Shown here: piece by piece, positions 45,919-56,056 of the stretch | How the letters are laid out: every line of letters starts with the position of its first letter | Position numbering within the stretch: the stretch's first letter is position 1 | Assembly (NCBI RefSeq): GCF_009557455.1 | Contig: NZ_CP045651.1 | Location: forward strand, 682,001 to 746,000 | Length of the DNA stretch: 64,000 bases | Reading direction: 5' to 3' | Source of the DNA: Alistipes sp. dk3624 | GTDB lineage: Bacteria; Bacteroidota; Bacteroidia; Bacteroidales; Rikenellaceae | The notes under the pieces: model-generated | The model's database searches: none | What the model was told of the DNA's origin: nothing | Seen by the model: only the letters and a program-made list of their open reading frames with translations | Program-made: the position numbers and the translations under genes

Positions 45919-46986
45919 ATGAGAAAACTGATTATCCTGCTGATCCTGGCCTGTCTGAACGGGCCGTTCGCCGCCGCGCAGAATCCCGAACCGGTAGCGC
46001 TGAGCGACAGCAGTTCATGGTGCATGGTATTGATACCCGATCCGCAAACCTACACCAAATTCGATTACAACCACCCGACGTTCGAACTGATGATGCACTG
46101 GATCAAGCAGAACAAGCGACGTCTGAACATCCGGCTGGTGCTCTGCACCGGCGACCTGGTCGAACAGAACCAACGTACCGTACCGGACGGAGTAAACGGC
46201 AACCTGCCCTCGGACAAACAGTGGCAGTTCGTCTCGGATGCGTTCGGCATCCTCGACGACGTGGTACCGTACATCTTGTGCACCGGTAACCACGATCACG
46301 GTTTCGACCGGGCCGAGAACCGTTACAGCCAACTGAACTCGTTCTTCCCCGCCAACCGGAAGAGCCTGTACACCGGCCTGTTGAAAGGTATGTTCAAAAA
46401 CGAAGCGGGCATCCCGACGCTCGAAAACGCCTGGTACGAATTCCAGGCGCCCGGCGGCGACCGGTTTCTGATCGTCTCGCTGGAATTCAATCCGCGGGCA
46501 GCCGTCGTAGCGGAAGCCAAAGCGCTGGCAAACAAGCCCGAATACAGCGAACACAAAGTCATATACCTGACACATAGTTACATGGACTCAAAAGGCAGGC
46601 GGATCGAAAAAGAAGGTTACAAAATAACGGACGTAACCTGCGGGAAAGCCCTGTGGGAAAAACTGATCGAACCGTCGGCCAATTCGTCGATGGTACTTTG
46701 CGGCCACGTGGTAGACGAAATGTCGCACCGGGGCCACGTAGGTTTCCGTACGGATAAGAACCGGGCCGGGCGCACGGTCAACCAGATGATGTTCAACGCG
46801 CAGGCCGAAGGGGGCGGCTGGCACGGCAACGGGGGCGACGGCTGGCTACGGATACTCGAATTCCATCCGGACGGCAAAACGGTGACCGTTCACACGTTCT
46901 CGCCGCTGTTCGCCGTCTCGCCGTCGACGGTCGGCCTGTCGCTGCGCACGGAACCTTACGACCATTTTTCGTTCTCGCTCGAATAA
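45919..46986 (+). CDS. Secreted calcineurin-like metallophosphoesterase
   Basis: 355 residues with signal peptide (1-21, FAAAQN). Metal-binding motifs in order: PDPQTY (D41, with Q43 in place of the usual His, as in the PDTQ subgroup), CTGDLVEQN, CTGNHDHG, LTHSY and LCGHVVDE. Dinuclear metal site is therefore complete. Periplasmic phosphoesterase; substrate unknown. Likely co-transcribed with the TlpA-like gene. Confidence 0.88.
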   Translation: MRKLIILLILACLNGPFAAAQNPEPVALSDSSSWCMVLIPDPQTYTKFDYNHPTFELMMHWIKQNKRRLNIRLVLCTGDLVEQNQRTVPDGVNGNLPSDKQWQFVSDAFGILDDVVPYILCTGNHDHGFDRAENRYSQLNSFFPANRKSLYTGLLKGMFKNEAGIPTLENAWYEFQAPGGDRFLIVSLEFNPRAAVVAEAKALANKPEYSEHKVIYLTHSYMDSKGRRIEKEGYKITDVTCGKALWEKLIEPSANSSMVLCGHVVDEMSHRGHVGFRTDKNRAGRTVNQMMFNAQAEGGGWHGNGGDGWLRILEFHPDGKTVTVHTFSPLFAVSPSTVGLSLRTEPYDHFSFSLE

Positions 46987-47047
46987 GCCCGGCCGCAGCT
47001 TCCGGCAAAACGGCCTTACCCGGAATGTAAAAGCCCGTCTCGTCATC

Positions 47048-47188
47048 GAACGCCTTTAGATTAATGTAACAGTCTAATAAATAGGGACGTTACATTTTTT
47101 GTAATAGGACGAGGTAACGAAACGGCAACGATTCTATTTCTGCCTTTTGCTCATCCGTCCAGTCATCTCCTCTCAGAGCGAAATAAAC
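47048..47188. repeat. Dispersed repeat, copy 2 (uninterrupted)
   Basis: Matches copy 1 at 26135-26245 and 26449-26485 without the 200-bp interruption. On the minus strand a frame of about 55 codons without start codon reads ...FAVCCLANVYFALRGD, then DWTDEQKAEIESLPFRY and LVLLQKM before a stop at 47092-47090. This is probably the end of an old gene; family not recognised. Confidence 0.7.
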
Positions 47189-47802
47189 ATTGGCAAGACA
47201 ACAAACCGCAAAGATAACAACGACCTGCCAACCCGCGTCAATGATAAGGCATTAACCGGAATCGACCTTTCTCCAGAGTAAGGCTCATCTTTGTCATCCT
47301 CGCTCAGGAAATCCTTATCGCCTGCCCCTGTATGAACTCGCAAAAATGTCAAGCCCATATCAGGTCGAAGCGCCCTGTCTTTCCCTGAAAAAATTGGCTC
47401 ATAAACTGTAAAGATTATAAATTTGAATAGCTAAGACATCAGAGTATGGAATAAATCCGAGCTTGCATTGGTCTTCGAGACCGGGAGCAATGTTCCGCCC
47501 CCATACTCTTTACATCAGAATCCGGATGGTTCGTTGGGCTTTAACGAAGCTGAGCAGAAAAAAGAAAACTGGAGCCATTGGAACAAAGCATGTTCGACGG
47601 GAAATATGAAACCTACGAGATAAAAAACAGGTAGATGCCTTTTGAAAGAAGATATATGACTAATCCGATACAAACACTCCCTTGTAATACAATGAAAAGC
47701 AACCAATAACAAAAAACGCCAGCGGCCCACCTGAAAGGACAACAATAAATTAGTCACAACTAAAAACGCTGTTTGAAAATGGGTATTTTAAAATCAGCGT
47801 AG
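47189..47802. other. Decayed intergenic region
   Basis: About 600 bases with only short frames on both strands (for example 61 and 80 codons on the minus strand) and no recognisable domain. Base composition is intermediate between the GC-rich left and AT-rich right parts. Confidence 0.45.
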
Positions 47803-47931
47803 ACGGCAAACATACTCGCCGGAAAGCATCTCTCCCCGTTCGAATGGTCGGAAAACGGCGGCTACGTTATCGCCAAATCCTGCGAATACATCCGGGTCAA
47901 GCACTATCTGGAAGACATCTGTCGCAAGTGA
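47803..47931 (+). pseudogene. Fragment of an unidentified gene (C-terminal end)
   Basis: An open stretch of 42 codons after a stop, without start, with protein-like content (GKHLSPFEWSENGGYVIAKS, then YIRVKHYLEDICRK) and a normal stop. Looks like the 3' end of a lost gene. No family recognised. Confidence 0.4.
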
Positions 47932-47956
47932 AAGAACACTATATAGTCATAAATGC

Positions 47957-47994
47957 AAAAAGCTTATAAAACCCGTAGATTTTATAAGCTTTAA
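47957..47994. terminator. Hairpin terminator
   Basis: 13-bp perfect stem (47959-47971 with 47980-47992), 8-base loop. Lies just past the 3' end of the broken surface-protein gene (minus strand). Confidence 0.7.
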
Positions 47995-48016
47995 TAAGAT
48001 GGGAACAACCGTATGA

Positions 48017-49616
48017 TTATTGATTTTTTATCATATTATGATCTTGGACGGCACCGACTTCGGTCGAAATTTCGCCCTAGCCTCCGGCCGTAGCGTTGAC
48101 GCCAGTCTGTATCTTGACAAAATCGATAAAATCAAGACGAATCGGTTTTCCGTCGCAGGTAACGGCATCGCTTATTCTCAGGCGACTAGCAACCCAGCCT
48201 GCATTTGGATTCCCATCGTTGACAAACATATCGATCAGGCTGTAATTATCAACATACCCCCAGCCTAAATCCCTGCTCTCCCAGTATCCTGAAGTAGATG
48301 ACTGCTCTGTAGCCGATGGCAGGCGAAAGCCGACCAACGTATAACTTTCGGTATCGATCCAACGCGGATATAACGTAGGCGGATAATGACTGTGAATGTA
48401 GTCTACTTTACCGGTATTGCCTAAATTATCTTACCATATAATCGGCTCGTAGATTCTTCCTTTACAGTAGGTTACAGCGTAATCCCGGACATATCCTTCC
48501 GCCTCGTAAAGACTTCCCTTAAGTTCGCACCAAGTGTCGTTTGGCTCTCCATCGCCATTTTCATCCTGCATCACCCATACGATACCGGGCTCAGACCAAC
48601 CCGGAAACTGATTCCCTTTAATCGCCAGGTCGTATGCGCCGCTATTTTCGACGCTATGATCGAATCCGACCATCAGATATCCGCCCCAAGCACCGAGTGA
48701 CGCTCCGAATTCGGTTGAACCGGGATGGTCGTAGATGAAAGCATTGACCGCCGCTTGGTTCGCAAAAGGGATTACGGTTTCACTATTACCGCGATTGACG
48801 TGTTGGGCTGGCGCCAGAAGGAAAAAATAACCATGATCCGCCGTAGCCTTACTGGTAGCGGTAATCGGCCTGGGCTGAACCGGAGGATAAACATTAACCG
48901 TAAACGTCTTTTTTCGCTCGATATACTGGTTTTTCATCGTAACAGTTACCGGATGTGTCCCCTGTGTTTCTGGTTTGTAGGCAAACAGGCACTCATGCCC
49001 GGTTTGCACAATCTCATCACTGCCGTCTACCTGCCATGAATAGGTGGCATCGAAAGCATTCTTAATCCAATAAGAGCGTATAAAAGCCGTACGTCCAATC
49101 GTTAAGTTGAATGTTTCTGTTTCCCACATCCATTCGAACGGCATCTCTTCCGAAGTGCAGACCTTGACATTGAATTTTAACACCCCTTCACCGTCAGCAT
49201 TTTTAGCAATAAGCACCACTTCATACATACCGATTTTCGACGAGTTGAATATGAAATCTTTTTGATCACTTTTTTTCTCTCCGTACACCGTCCACGTATA
49301 TTCGGTGTTTTCGGAATTGATTACCTCGGGTTTGAGTTCCAGATCGACGCCTACAGGAACAATATACCCTTCTTCCGGAACCGCCAGTAAAATTTTTGGG
49401 GAAAGCAAAGACACTATATCCACCTGTATCTCCAATTCGTCCGAGCCGTAATCTGTCGTAATCGAAAAGTCAATATAGAATGTGAAAGAATCATTCCCGG
49501 CTTCGTAAGTATATGTTTTATCGCGGCCCACTGTCTTCCCATCAATTCGCCAGAAGTACACGGCATCGTTACCGGCATACTCGACGATCGGTTCAATTGT
49601 AATCGATTGGCCGGTT
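48017..49616 (-). pseudogene. Broken PKD-type cell surface protein gene
   Basis: One reading frame of about 530 codons with the pattern of Bacteroidota PKD/Ig-like surface proteins: YTWTVYGEKKS and YSWQVDGSDEIVQTGHECLF modules, then VWVMQDENGDGEPNDTWCEL and VRDYAVTYC, and a C-terminal part with LRISDAVTCDGKPIRLDFID and FVKIQTGVNA. Two in-frame stops break it: TAA at 48433-48431 (where relatives read W-K-D-N, so AAA/AAG to TAA) and TAG at 48079-48077, after which the frame goes on to a TAA at 48019-48017. The 5' end stops at a TGA near 49617 without start codon or signal peptide. A decaying gene. Confidence 0.72.
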
Positions 49617-49996
49617 TTTCAAAAAAAGCACATGTCCACTAATTTGGGTTACAGTACGAACCAAAAAACTCAGAAATGTGGGCTAATTTAGGAATGTAGA
49701 ACTCCAGGTAAATCAGTAATTATCTTAAAATGAACGGAAGGGACAGATGAGAGTGAATTTTCCACATTACCAACTATTCCGTAGATTTTTAGAAGAAAAC
49801 GGTACAAATAATGGTATTTTCAAGTTCGAATGTGTATTTTCGCAAACATATTCACCTAATAAATAGGTCAACTAAGAGCAAAATATTTATCATTCAACTA
49901 TAACGTAGTCGAAGGCGATGAATCAAAAGGATACTCTTTCATATCTACGTCTGACTAAATCTGTTAAAGCGTTTTGTGACGAAGTTTTTTATTAGT
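49617..49996. other. Boundary region between GC-rich and AT-rich DNA
   Basis: Contains the abrupt change of composition. A small inverted repeat acctaataaataggt (49854-49868) shares a 12-base core with both dispersed repeats. No integrase, transposase or convincing promoter is visible. Confidence 0.45.
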
Positions 49997-52822
49997 ATGA
50001 TAACTAAATATCACGCGAAGTATTACGCAAACTTGCTTACACAAAAAGCTGTGGGCGGTGAACTATCTTCAATCTCGCAATCACTAATGAGTGCGTCTGT
50101 TGACATCAATCCACATCAGATTGATGCAGCACTCTTTGCATTCAAATCACCACTATCCAAAGGTATCGTTTTAGCTGATGAAGTCGGTTTAGGAAAGACT
50201 ATCGAGGCAGGTTTGGTCATTTGCCAATATTGGGCTATAGGCAAACGAAAGATTATAATTGTTTGTCCTGCTGCATTAAGAAAACAATGGAGTACAGAAT
50301 TGATAGATAAATTTGGTATTGACAATATTATCCTTGACACCAAGAACTACAATGAAGCCATCAAGAACGGCAGATCTCCATATTCAAAGAATAAGGCAAT
50401 TATTTGTTCCTATAATTTTGTGGCTCGTAAAAAGGATGAAATATTGATGCATGGTTTCGATATATCAATCATTGATGAAGCTCACAAACTGAGAAATGTT
50501 TATCGCCAATCAAGCAAAACATCTCATGCAGTTCGTGATGCTCTCACAACAACAAAGAAGTTGTTGCTTACAGCTACACCCTTCCAAAACTCATTACTGG
50601 AGCTTTATGGTTTGACAAGCATAATTGATGATCATATTTTTGGTAGCGAGAAATCATTTAGAAGTGAATACGGTTCTGGAGAAAATAATACCGACCTTCG
50701 TGCACGATTGTCTACGATGTATAAACGTACATTGAGACGTGATGTAAAAGAATATATCAATTATACAAATAGATTACCACTGACACAGAAGTTCGACTCA
50801 ACTGATGCTGAATATGAGTTATATCGAGCTATTTCTGATTTTCTCAGAAGAAACGATATCTACTCAGTTCCTGCACAGCAGAAGAAGTTGACTACAATGA
50901 TAATCCGTAAGATATTGGCTTCTTCAACTTTTGCTCTTATAAGTACATTGACCAATATAAAATCACGTCTTGAAAAGATGCTCGAAACGGCATCTATGCT
51001 CTTATTTACAGCAGAGGATTTGATAGACGATGATGAAGAAATAGATTTGTATGTTGATGATAACGAAGATATATCAGCCGAGGAAGAGGATGCGATTGAC
51101 ATTGATAAACTAAAGGCTGAGATTGAGCTATTACAATCATTTATCAACAAAGCCAAACAGATAAAGCAAGATTCCAAATCAGAAGCTCTTCTTCAAGCAT
51201 TGGATAAATCATTTGAGATGCAAGCCAAAGAAGGTGCTTCACGAAAGGCATTGATATTTACTGAATCTACAAAGACACAGGCATATCTGAAAGAATATCT
51301 TGAAGCGAATGGCTACGAAGGTAAAATCGTATTGTTCAATGGTCGTGGTTCTGACTCTAAAACAACACAAATATATAAAAACTGGCGCGAAGCTAATCCT
51401 TCAAAAGTTAGTGGCATCAAATCTGCTGACCGAAGAATGGCATTAGTAGATTATTTTAGAGAATCGGCAGATATTATGATTGCAACAGAGGCTGCTGGCG
51501 AAGGTCTTAATCTTCAGTTCTGTTCTCTTGTTGTAAACTACGATTTACCGTGGAATCCTCAGAGAATTGAACAGCGCATTGGTCGTTGCCACCGTTATGG
51601 TCAAAAACATGATGTTGTTGTTGTCAACTTCGTAAATATCAGGAATTACGCAGATGTGCGTGTATTCAATATCCTTAACGAGAAATTCAACCTTTTTGAT
51701 GATATATTCGGCGCTTCTGATGAAATTCTCGGTAAGGCAGACGCTATCGACTTTGAAACTCGCATTTGGGAAATCTATCAGCAATGTAGAACTGAAGAAG
51801 AAATCAATGAAGCATTCGATCGTCTTCAAACTGATATGCAGGTTGAGATAGACGAACGCATGAAAGATACTCGCCATCAAATTTTGGAAAACTTTGATAT
51901 TGACGTGCAAGAACATCTTCGTGTAGCAAAAGATGAAGCAAGTACTTTCTTAAATAGATATGAACATATTCTTTGGGAATTAACAAAGTATGTGCTTGAT
52001 GGCAAAGCTAAATTCGATGATAAACAACATTCTTTCGTTCTCAAAAAGTCGGTTGCGAATTGCGCGTGCGGTAAATATGATTTACTCTCACAACTGCGAG
52101 ATGGTGCTCCGTATCGACTTTCTCACCCTTTAGCTCAATATGTCCTCGGCAAAGCTATGGTTTTAGATACAGACAACTGCAACAGTGAAATCGTATTCAA
52201 CAATAAAGACACTGGTATAAACGTAGTACTGCCTGAATATCTTAGATGCCAATCAGGCTATTTGGTTTTATCAAAGCTTCAAATTTCATCATTTGAAGAC
52301 GAACAATATTGCTTGTTTACTGCATTCACTGAGGATGGCAAGTTTTTGACACAAGAAGAAGCCGAAAAACTATTCCTCTGCGGTGGAACTGAAAAGATGA
52401 ATATCGAAATACCCGATACCATTGTTTCTCGACTGGATGCTAATTCAAAACAGCACATCGTAACAACAACAAAGAATGTGGATAACAGAAATCTTTCATT
52501 CTTCAAAGAGGAAGAAGACAGAATCTATCGTTGGGAACGTGATGTTATTGATGGTATTGAGCAAGAACTTGATATGGTAAAACGTAATATACGTGAGACA
52601 GAAAGACTTGCTCGCCAAGCTGAAAATATAGAAGAACGTATCAGCTTTGAAGCTAAAGCAGAGGACTTGCGCCGTCAGAAGCGTAGAAAGCGTAATGAAC
52701 TTGAAAATAGGGAAGATGAAATATCTGTTCGTAGAAAAGAGCTCGTTGCTGAACTTGAGAGAAAAATGATTCAAACAACTTCATCAGACAATCTATTTAT
52801 TGTTCGTTGGAGTACTAACTAA
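49997..52822 (+). CDS. SNF2/HepA-like DEAD/DEAH helicase, first gene of a type III-like restriction operon
   Basis: 941 residues from the ATG at 49997 (MITKYHAKYYANLL); an upstream GTG in frame is less likely. Superfamily 2 helicase: ADEVGLGKTIEAG (Walker A, near 60), SIIDEAHKLRN (Walker B, near 158), LLLTATPFQNS (motif III), and EQRIGRCHRYGQKHDV (motif VI, near 523). The C terminus (about 850-935) is a long charged coiled coil. The SNF2/RapA type translocates on double-stranded DNA. AT-rich, unlike the flanking chromosome, so acquired by transfer. Stop is 15 bases before the methyltransferase. The SNF2-methylase pairing recalls DISARM class 1, but drmA/B/C are absent. Confidence 0.88.
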   Translation: MITKYHAKYYANLLTQKAVGGELSSISQSLMSASVDINPHQIDAALFAFKSPLSKGIVLADEVGLGKTIEAGLVICQYWAIGKRKIIIVCPAALRKQWSTELIDKFGIDNIILDTKNYNEAIKNGRSPYSKNKAIICSYNFVARKKDEILMHGFDISIIDEAHKLRNVYRQSSKTSHAVRDALTTTKKLLLTATPFQNSLLELYGLTSIIDDHIFGSEKSFRSEYGSGENNTDLRARLSTMYKRTLRRDVKEYINYTNRLPLTQKFDSTDAEYELYRAISDFLRRNDIYSVPAQQKKLTTMIIRKILASSTFALISTLTNIKSRLEKMLETASMLLFTAEDLIDDDEEIDLYVDDNEDISAEEEDAIDIDKLKAEIELLQSFINKAKQIKQDSKSEALLQALDKSFEMQAKEGASRKALIFTESTKTQAYLKEYLEANGYEGKIVLFNGRGSDSKTTQIYKNWREANPSKVSGIKSADRRMALVDYFRESADIMIATEAAGEGLNLQFCSLVVNYDLPWNPQRIEQRIGRCHRYGQKHDVVVVNFVNIRNYADVRVFNILNEKFNLFDDIFGASDEILGKADAIDFETRIWEIYQQCRTEEEINEAFDRLQTDMQVEIDERMKDTRHQILENFDIDVQEHLRVAKDEASTFLNRYEHILWELTKYVLDGKAKFDDKQHSFVLKKSVANCACGKYDLLSQLRDGAPYRLSHPLAQYVLGKAMVLDTDNCNSEIVFNNKDTGINVVLPEYLRCQSGYLVLSKLQISSFEDEQYCLFTAFTEDGKFLTQEEAEKLFLCGGTEKMNIEIPDTIVSRLDANSKQHIVTTTKNVDNRNLSFFKEEEDRIYRWERDVIDGIEQELDMVKRNIRETERLARQAENIEERISFEAKAEDLRRQKRRKRNELENREDEISVRRKELVAELERKMIQTTSSDNLFIVRWSTN

Positions 52823-52837
52823 TTAATAAATAACATA

Positions 52838-55800
52838 ATGAATGAATATCAGAAGCGCTTCGTCGCATTATTGAAAACTATATTTGAGTTAGATAAGTCT
52901 GACCTTGATTTCGGTATTTACAGAATCATCAATATTCGTCAACGTGAGATTGTTGATTACTTCGAGAATCGTCTACCCAAGAAAATACAAGAGATTCTCG
53001 CCCCATTTGCAAATGAAAAGACTGATGAAATCAAGCAAAAGTTGGCTAAGATAGAGTCGGATGTTGAATCAATGGGTATGACTATTGATGCTCTTCAAGA
53101 CAATACTCCCAAAAAGCAAGAATATATTGCTTTGCAGAAACAATTATCTCAAGGTTCAGATATGTCAGCACTCGAAAGCGACGTCTATTCTGCACTATAT
53201 TCATTCTTTAATCGTTACTACGACGAAGGAGATTTTATCTCTAAACGTCGTTATAAAGAAGGTGTCTATGCCATTCCTTATGAAGGTGAAGAAGTAAAAC
53301 TGTATTGGGCTAACCAAGACCAGTATTACATCAAGACTGCTGAAAACTTCAAGGATTATTCGTTTGTTACAAAGGAAGGGATAAATGTTCATTTTCGCTT
53401 GGTTGATGCTACAATCGAGCAGAACAATAATAAGGAAACTGACGATTCTAAACGTGCGTTCATGCTGTATACAGAAAATGATGAGCGGCCTGAATTGAAG
53501 ACATTCGAATGGAATGCTGAATCGAAGGAACTAATCATTCGCTTTATCTTTGACATACCTGCAGACAAAAAGAAGAACTATGTTGATGATAACTATGCAA
53601 AAATTCGTGAATATATTATTGGTGTACCTGAATTGATGATGCCATTGATGTACCAAACATCAACAGACCCAAAGAAACCTGTAACTTTGATTCAGAAACA
53701 TCTTAACGGATATGTAGCAAAGAACACATTCGATTATTTCATTCATAAGGATTTAGGTGGATTTCTCACACGTGAACTTGACTTCTTTATCAAGAACGAA
53801 GTAATGCATCTCGATGACCTTGACACAGATGACGAAGTACGTGCAGAAAGTTATCTTGCAAAGGTGCGTGCGGTAAAACGTATCGGTAAGGAGATAATCA
53901 CATTCTTGGCGCAGATAGAGAATTTCCAGCGCAAACTTTGGCTGAAGAAGAAGTTTGTGGTGGAAACAAATTGGTGTATCACCCTCGACCATATTGATGA
54001 ATCGTTCTATCAAGAGATAGCAGATAACAAGCCGCAGATTCAAGAATGGATTGATATGTATGCTATTGATGAAATCAAAGGAGATCTACATACAACAGCA
54101 TTTACAAATCCTCCAAGCATAGATTTTTTGAAGGAGAATCAGAACTTGATTGTTGATACAAAGAATTTTTCAACCACATTCCGAGATCGTCTAATTGCGT
54201 CTATAGATGATATAGATGAGAAAACTAATGGGTTGATGATTAATAGTGATAATTACCAAGCTATCAATTTGCTTCTTCAAGGGAATACTGAAAAAGTAGA
54301 TTGCATTTATATCGATCCTCCCTATAATACAGATGCAAGTAAAATACTTTATAAAAATGGTTATGAACATTCTAGCTGGTTATCATTGATTCATAGTCGT
54401 TTAATTAATAGCAAAGCGCTTTTAAAAGATACTGGAATTATTGAGATGGCTATCGATGACTATGAAATGAGATATTTAAGTTGTTGTTTGGACTCTGTGT
54501 ATGGAGCGAACAACGCTATCTCTAATATTGCGATTTTTACAAATCCAAAAGGGCGAGATCAAGGATTCATAGCTCAAGCTCATGATTATTCAATCATATA
54601 TGCAAAAAACAAACAATATGCTGAAACATATAACTTTATCCTATCTGACGATGAACTGTCAAAGAAATTCTCTAAATCAAAAGGAGGTGAAGCATTAAGG
54701 GAATTGCCACTAAAAAGAACAGGGACAGGAAAATTTAGATATGAAAGACCTTATATGTTTTTCCCTTTCTTTTTTCATCCAGAGACAAAAGAGTTTTTCG
54801 TGATTCCAAAAGATAATTACATTAATATATATAACAAAGATACTGATTCTTTTAACGATGCATATCTTAATGATGTAATAAAATCCTACACAGATAAAGG
54901 ATACTATGCAATTCTCCCTAATAGTGGAAAAGGAGAATTTCTTCGCTGGAGATGGGGATATGATAGTTGCGTAAAAGGTATTTCAAATGGTACTTTATTT
55001 TGCAAAAAAGTAAAGGATGGTTATGCTGTATATCAATATGATTTTGCTGATATTGAAGTAACTCCAAAATCAATTTGGGTGGGAGATAAATACGATGCAT
55101 CTTCGAAAGGCACTAACATTTTGGAAAACATAATACCAAACAATCCTTTCAATTATCCTAAAAGTCTATATACAGTTGAAGACAATATCATTGTTGGTTC
55201 ATCATCCGAAGGACTCGTTTTAGATTTTTTTGCTGGTTCTGGAACAACAGGTCATGCTGTAATTGAATTGAATAGAAGTAATAATTGTAACAGAAAATAT
55301 ATTCTTGTTGAAATGGGGGAGTATTTTAATTCTGTAACCCTTCCACGTATTAAGAAAGTGATATATGGATCAAATTGGAAAGATGGGTATCCAACTGATC
55401 GAATAAGTGGCATATCCCAAATGATGAAATATGTGAAACTTGAAAGCTACGAGGATGCTCTTTCTAATATTACGCTTGAAAATAAAGGCTCATTCTTCGG
55501 ATCCAACTTAGGAGATGAATACCTAATAGGCTATATGCTTGATATGGAATCAAAAGGCAGCTTGCTTAACCTTGAGGCTTTCATCACTCCATTTGAGTAT
55601 AATATGAAGATTACAGAGAAGAATGAATGCAAAGAAAGACAAGTTGATGTCGTTGAAACCTTCAATTACCTTATTGGTCTTTCTGTTCATAGTCAATCTT
55701 CAATCTCCTACTTCTCAACCAAAGAAGCTGTTAATCCTCCATATGAGGGTGCAGTTGATTTGCAAAAAGACCAAAATGGCATATATAGCTTTCGTCAGAT

Positions 55801-56050
55801 AGAAGGAACATTACCAGATGGTCGTAAAGCTCTGATTATATGGCGTAACATTAATCAAGATAATATTCTAACGAGCAATGCTGCACTGGATGCCTATTTT
55901 TCGAAATATCGCATCAATCCTGCCGACCGTGAGTTTGATGTAATATATATCAATGGGGATAACAACCTTGAGAATCTGCGTCTTGACGATGAGCAATGGA
56001 AAGTGGTGCTTATCGAAACAGAATTCAATAAACGAATGTGGGAGGAATAA
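52838..56050 (+). CDS. Large beta-class site-specific DNA methyltransferase (type III Mod-like)
   Basis: 1070 residues. The catalytic motif IV DPPYNTDAS (D near 493) precedes the SAM motif I DFFAGSGTTGHAV (near 800), the order of the beta class to which type III Mod proteins belong; DPPY indicates adenine-N6 methylation. It is far longer than usual Mod (about 600-700): an extra N-terminal region of some 480 residues begins with LDFGIYRIINIRQREIVDYF. The target-recognition part probably lies between the two motifs. Operon partner of the helicase and the Res-like gene (6 bases downstream). Confidence 0.9.
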   Translation: MNEYQKRFVALLKTIFELDKSDLDFGIYRIINIRQREIVDYFENRLPKKIQEILAPFANEKTDEIKQKLAKIESDVESMGMTIDALQDNTPKKQEYIALQKQLSQGSDMSALESDVYSALYSFFNRYYDEGDFISKRRYKEGVYAIPYEGEEVKLYWANQDQYYIKTAENFKDYSFVTKEGINVHFRLVDATIEQNNNKETDDSKRAFMLYTENDERPELKTFEWNAESKELIIRFIFDIPADKKKNYVDDNYAKIREYIIGVPELMMPLMYQTSTDPKKPVTLIQKHLNGYVAKNTFDYFIHKDLGGFLTRELDFFIKNEVMHLDDLDTDDEVRAESYLAKVRAVKRIGKEIITFLAQIENFQRKLWLKKKFVVETNWCITLDHIDESFYQEIADNKPQIQEWIDMYAIDEIKGDLHTTAFTNPPSIDFLKENQNLIVDTKNFSTTFRDRLIASIDDIDEKTNGLMINSDNYQAINLLLQGNTEKVDCIYIDPPYNTDASKILYKNGYEHSSWLSLIHSRLINSKALLKDTGIIEMAIDDYEMRYLSCCLDSVYGANNAISNIAIFTNPKGRDQGFIAQAHDYSIIYAKNKQYAETYNFILSDDELSKKFSKSKGGEALRELPLKRTGTGKFRYERPYMFFPFFFHPETKEFFVIPKDNYINIYNKDTDSFNDAYLNDVIKSYTDKGYYAILPNSGKGEFLRWRWGYDSCVKGISNGTLFCKKVKDGYAVYQYDFADIEVTPKSIWVGDKYDASSKGTNILENIIPNNPFNYPKSLYTVEDNIIVGSSSEGLVLDFFAGSGTTGHAVIELNRSNNCNRKYILVEMGEYFNSVTLPRIKKVIYGSNWKDGYPTDRISGISQMMKYVKLESYEDALSNITLENKGSFFGSNLGDEYLIGYMLDMESKGSLLNLEAFITPFEYNMKITEKNECKERQVDVVETFNYLIGLSVHSQSSISYFSTKEAVNPPYEGAVDLQKDQNGIYSFRQIEGTLPDGRKALIIWRNINQDNILTSNAALDAYFSKYRINPADREFDVIYINGDNNLENLRLDDEQWKVVLIETEFNKRMWEE

Positions 56051-56056
56051 CGAAAT

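Noticed and set aside
47173-47358. 61-codon minus-strand frame
   Set aside because: No domain; overlaps the better coding-like frame of repeat copy 2 in another phase.
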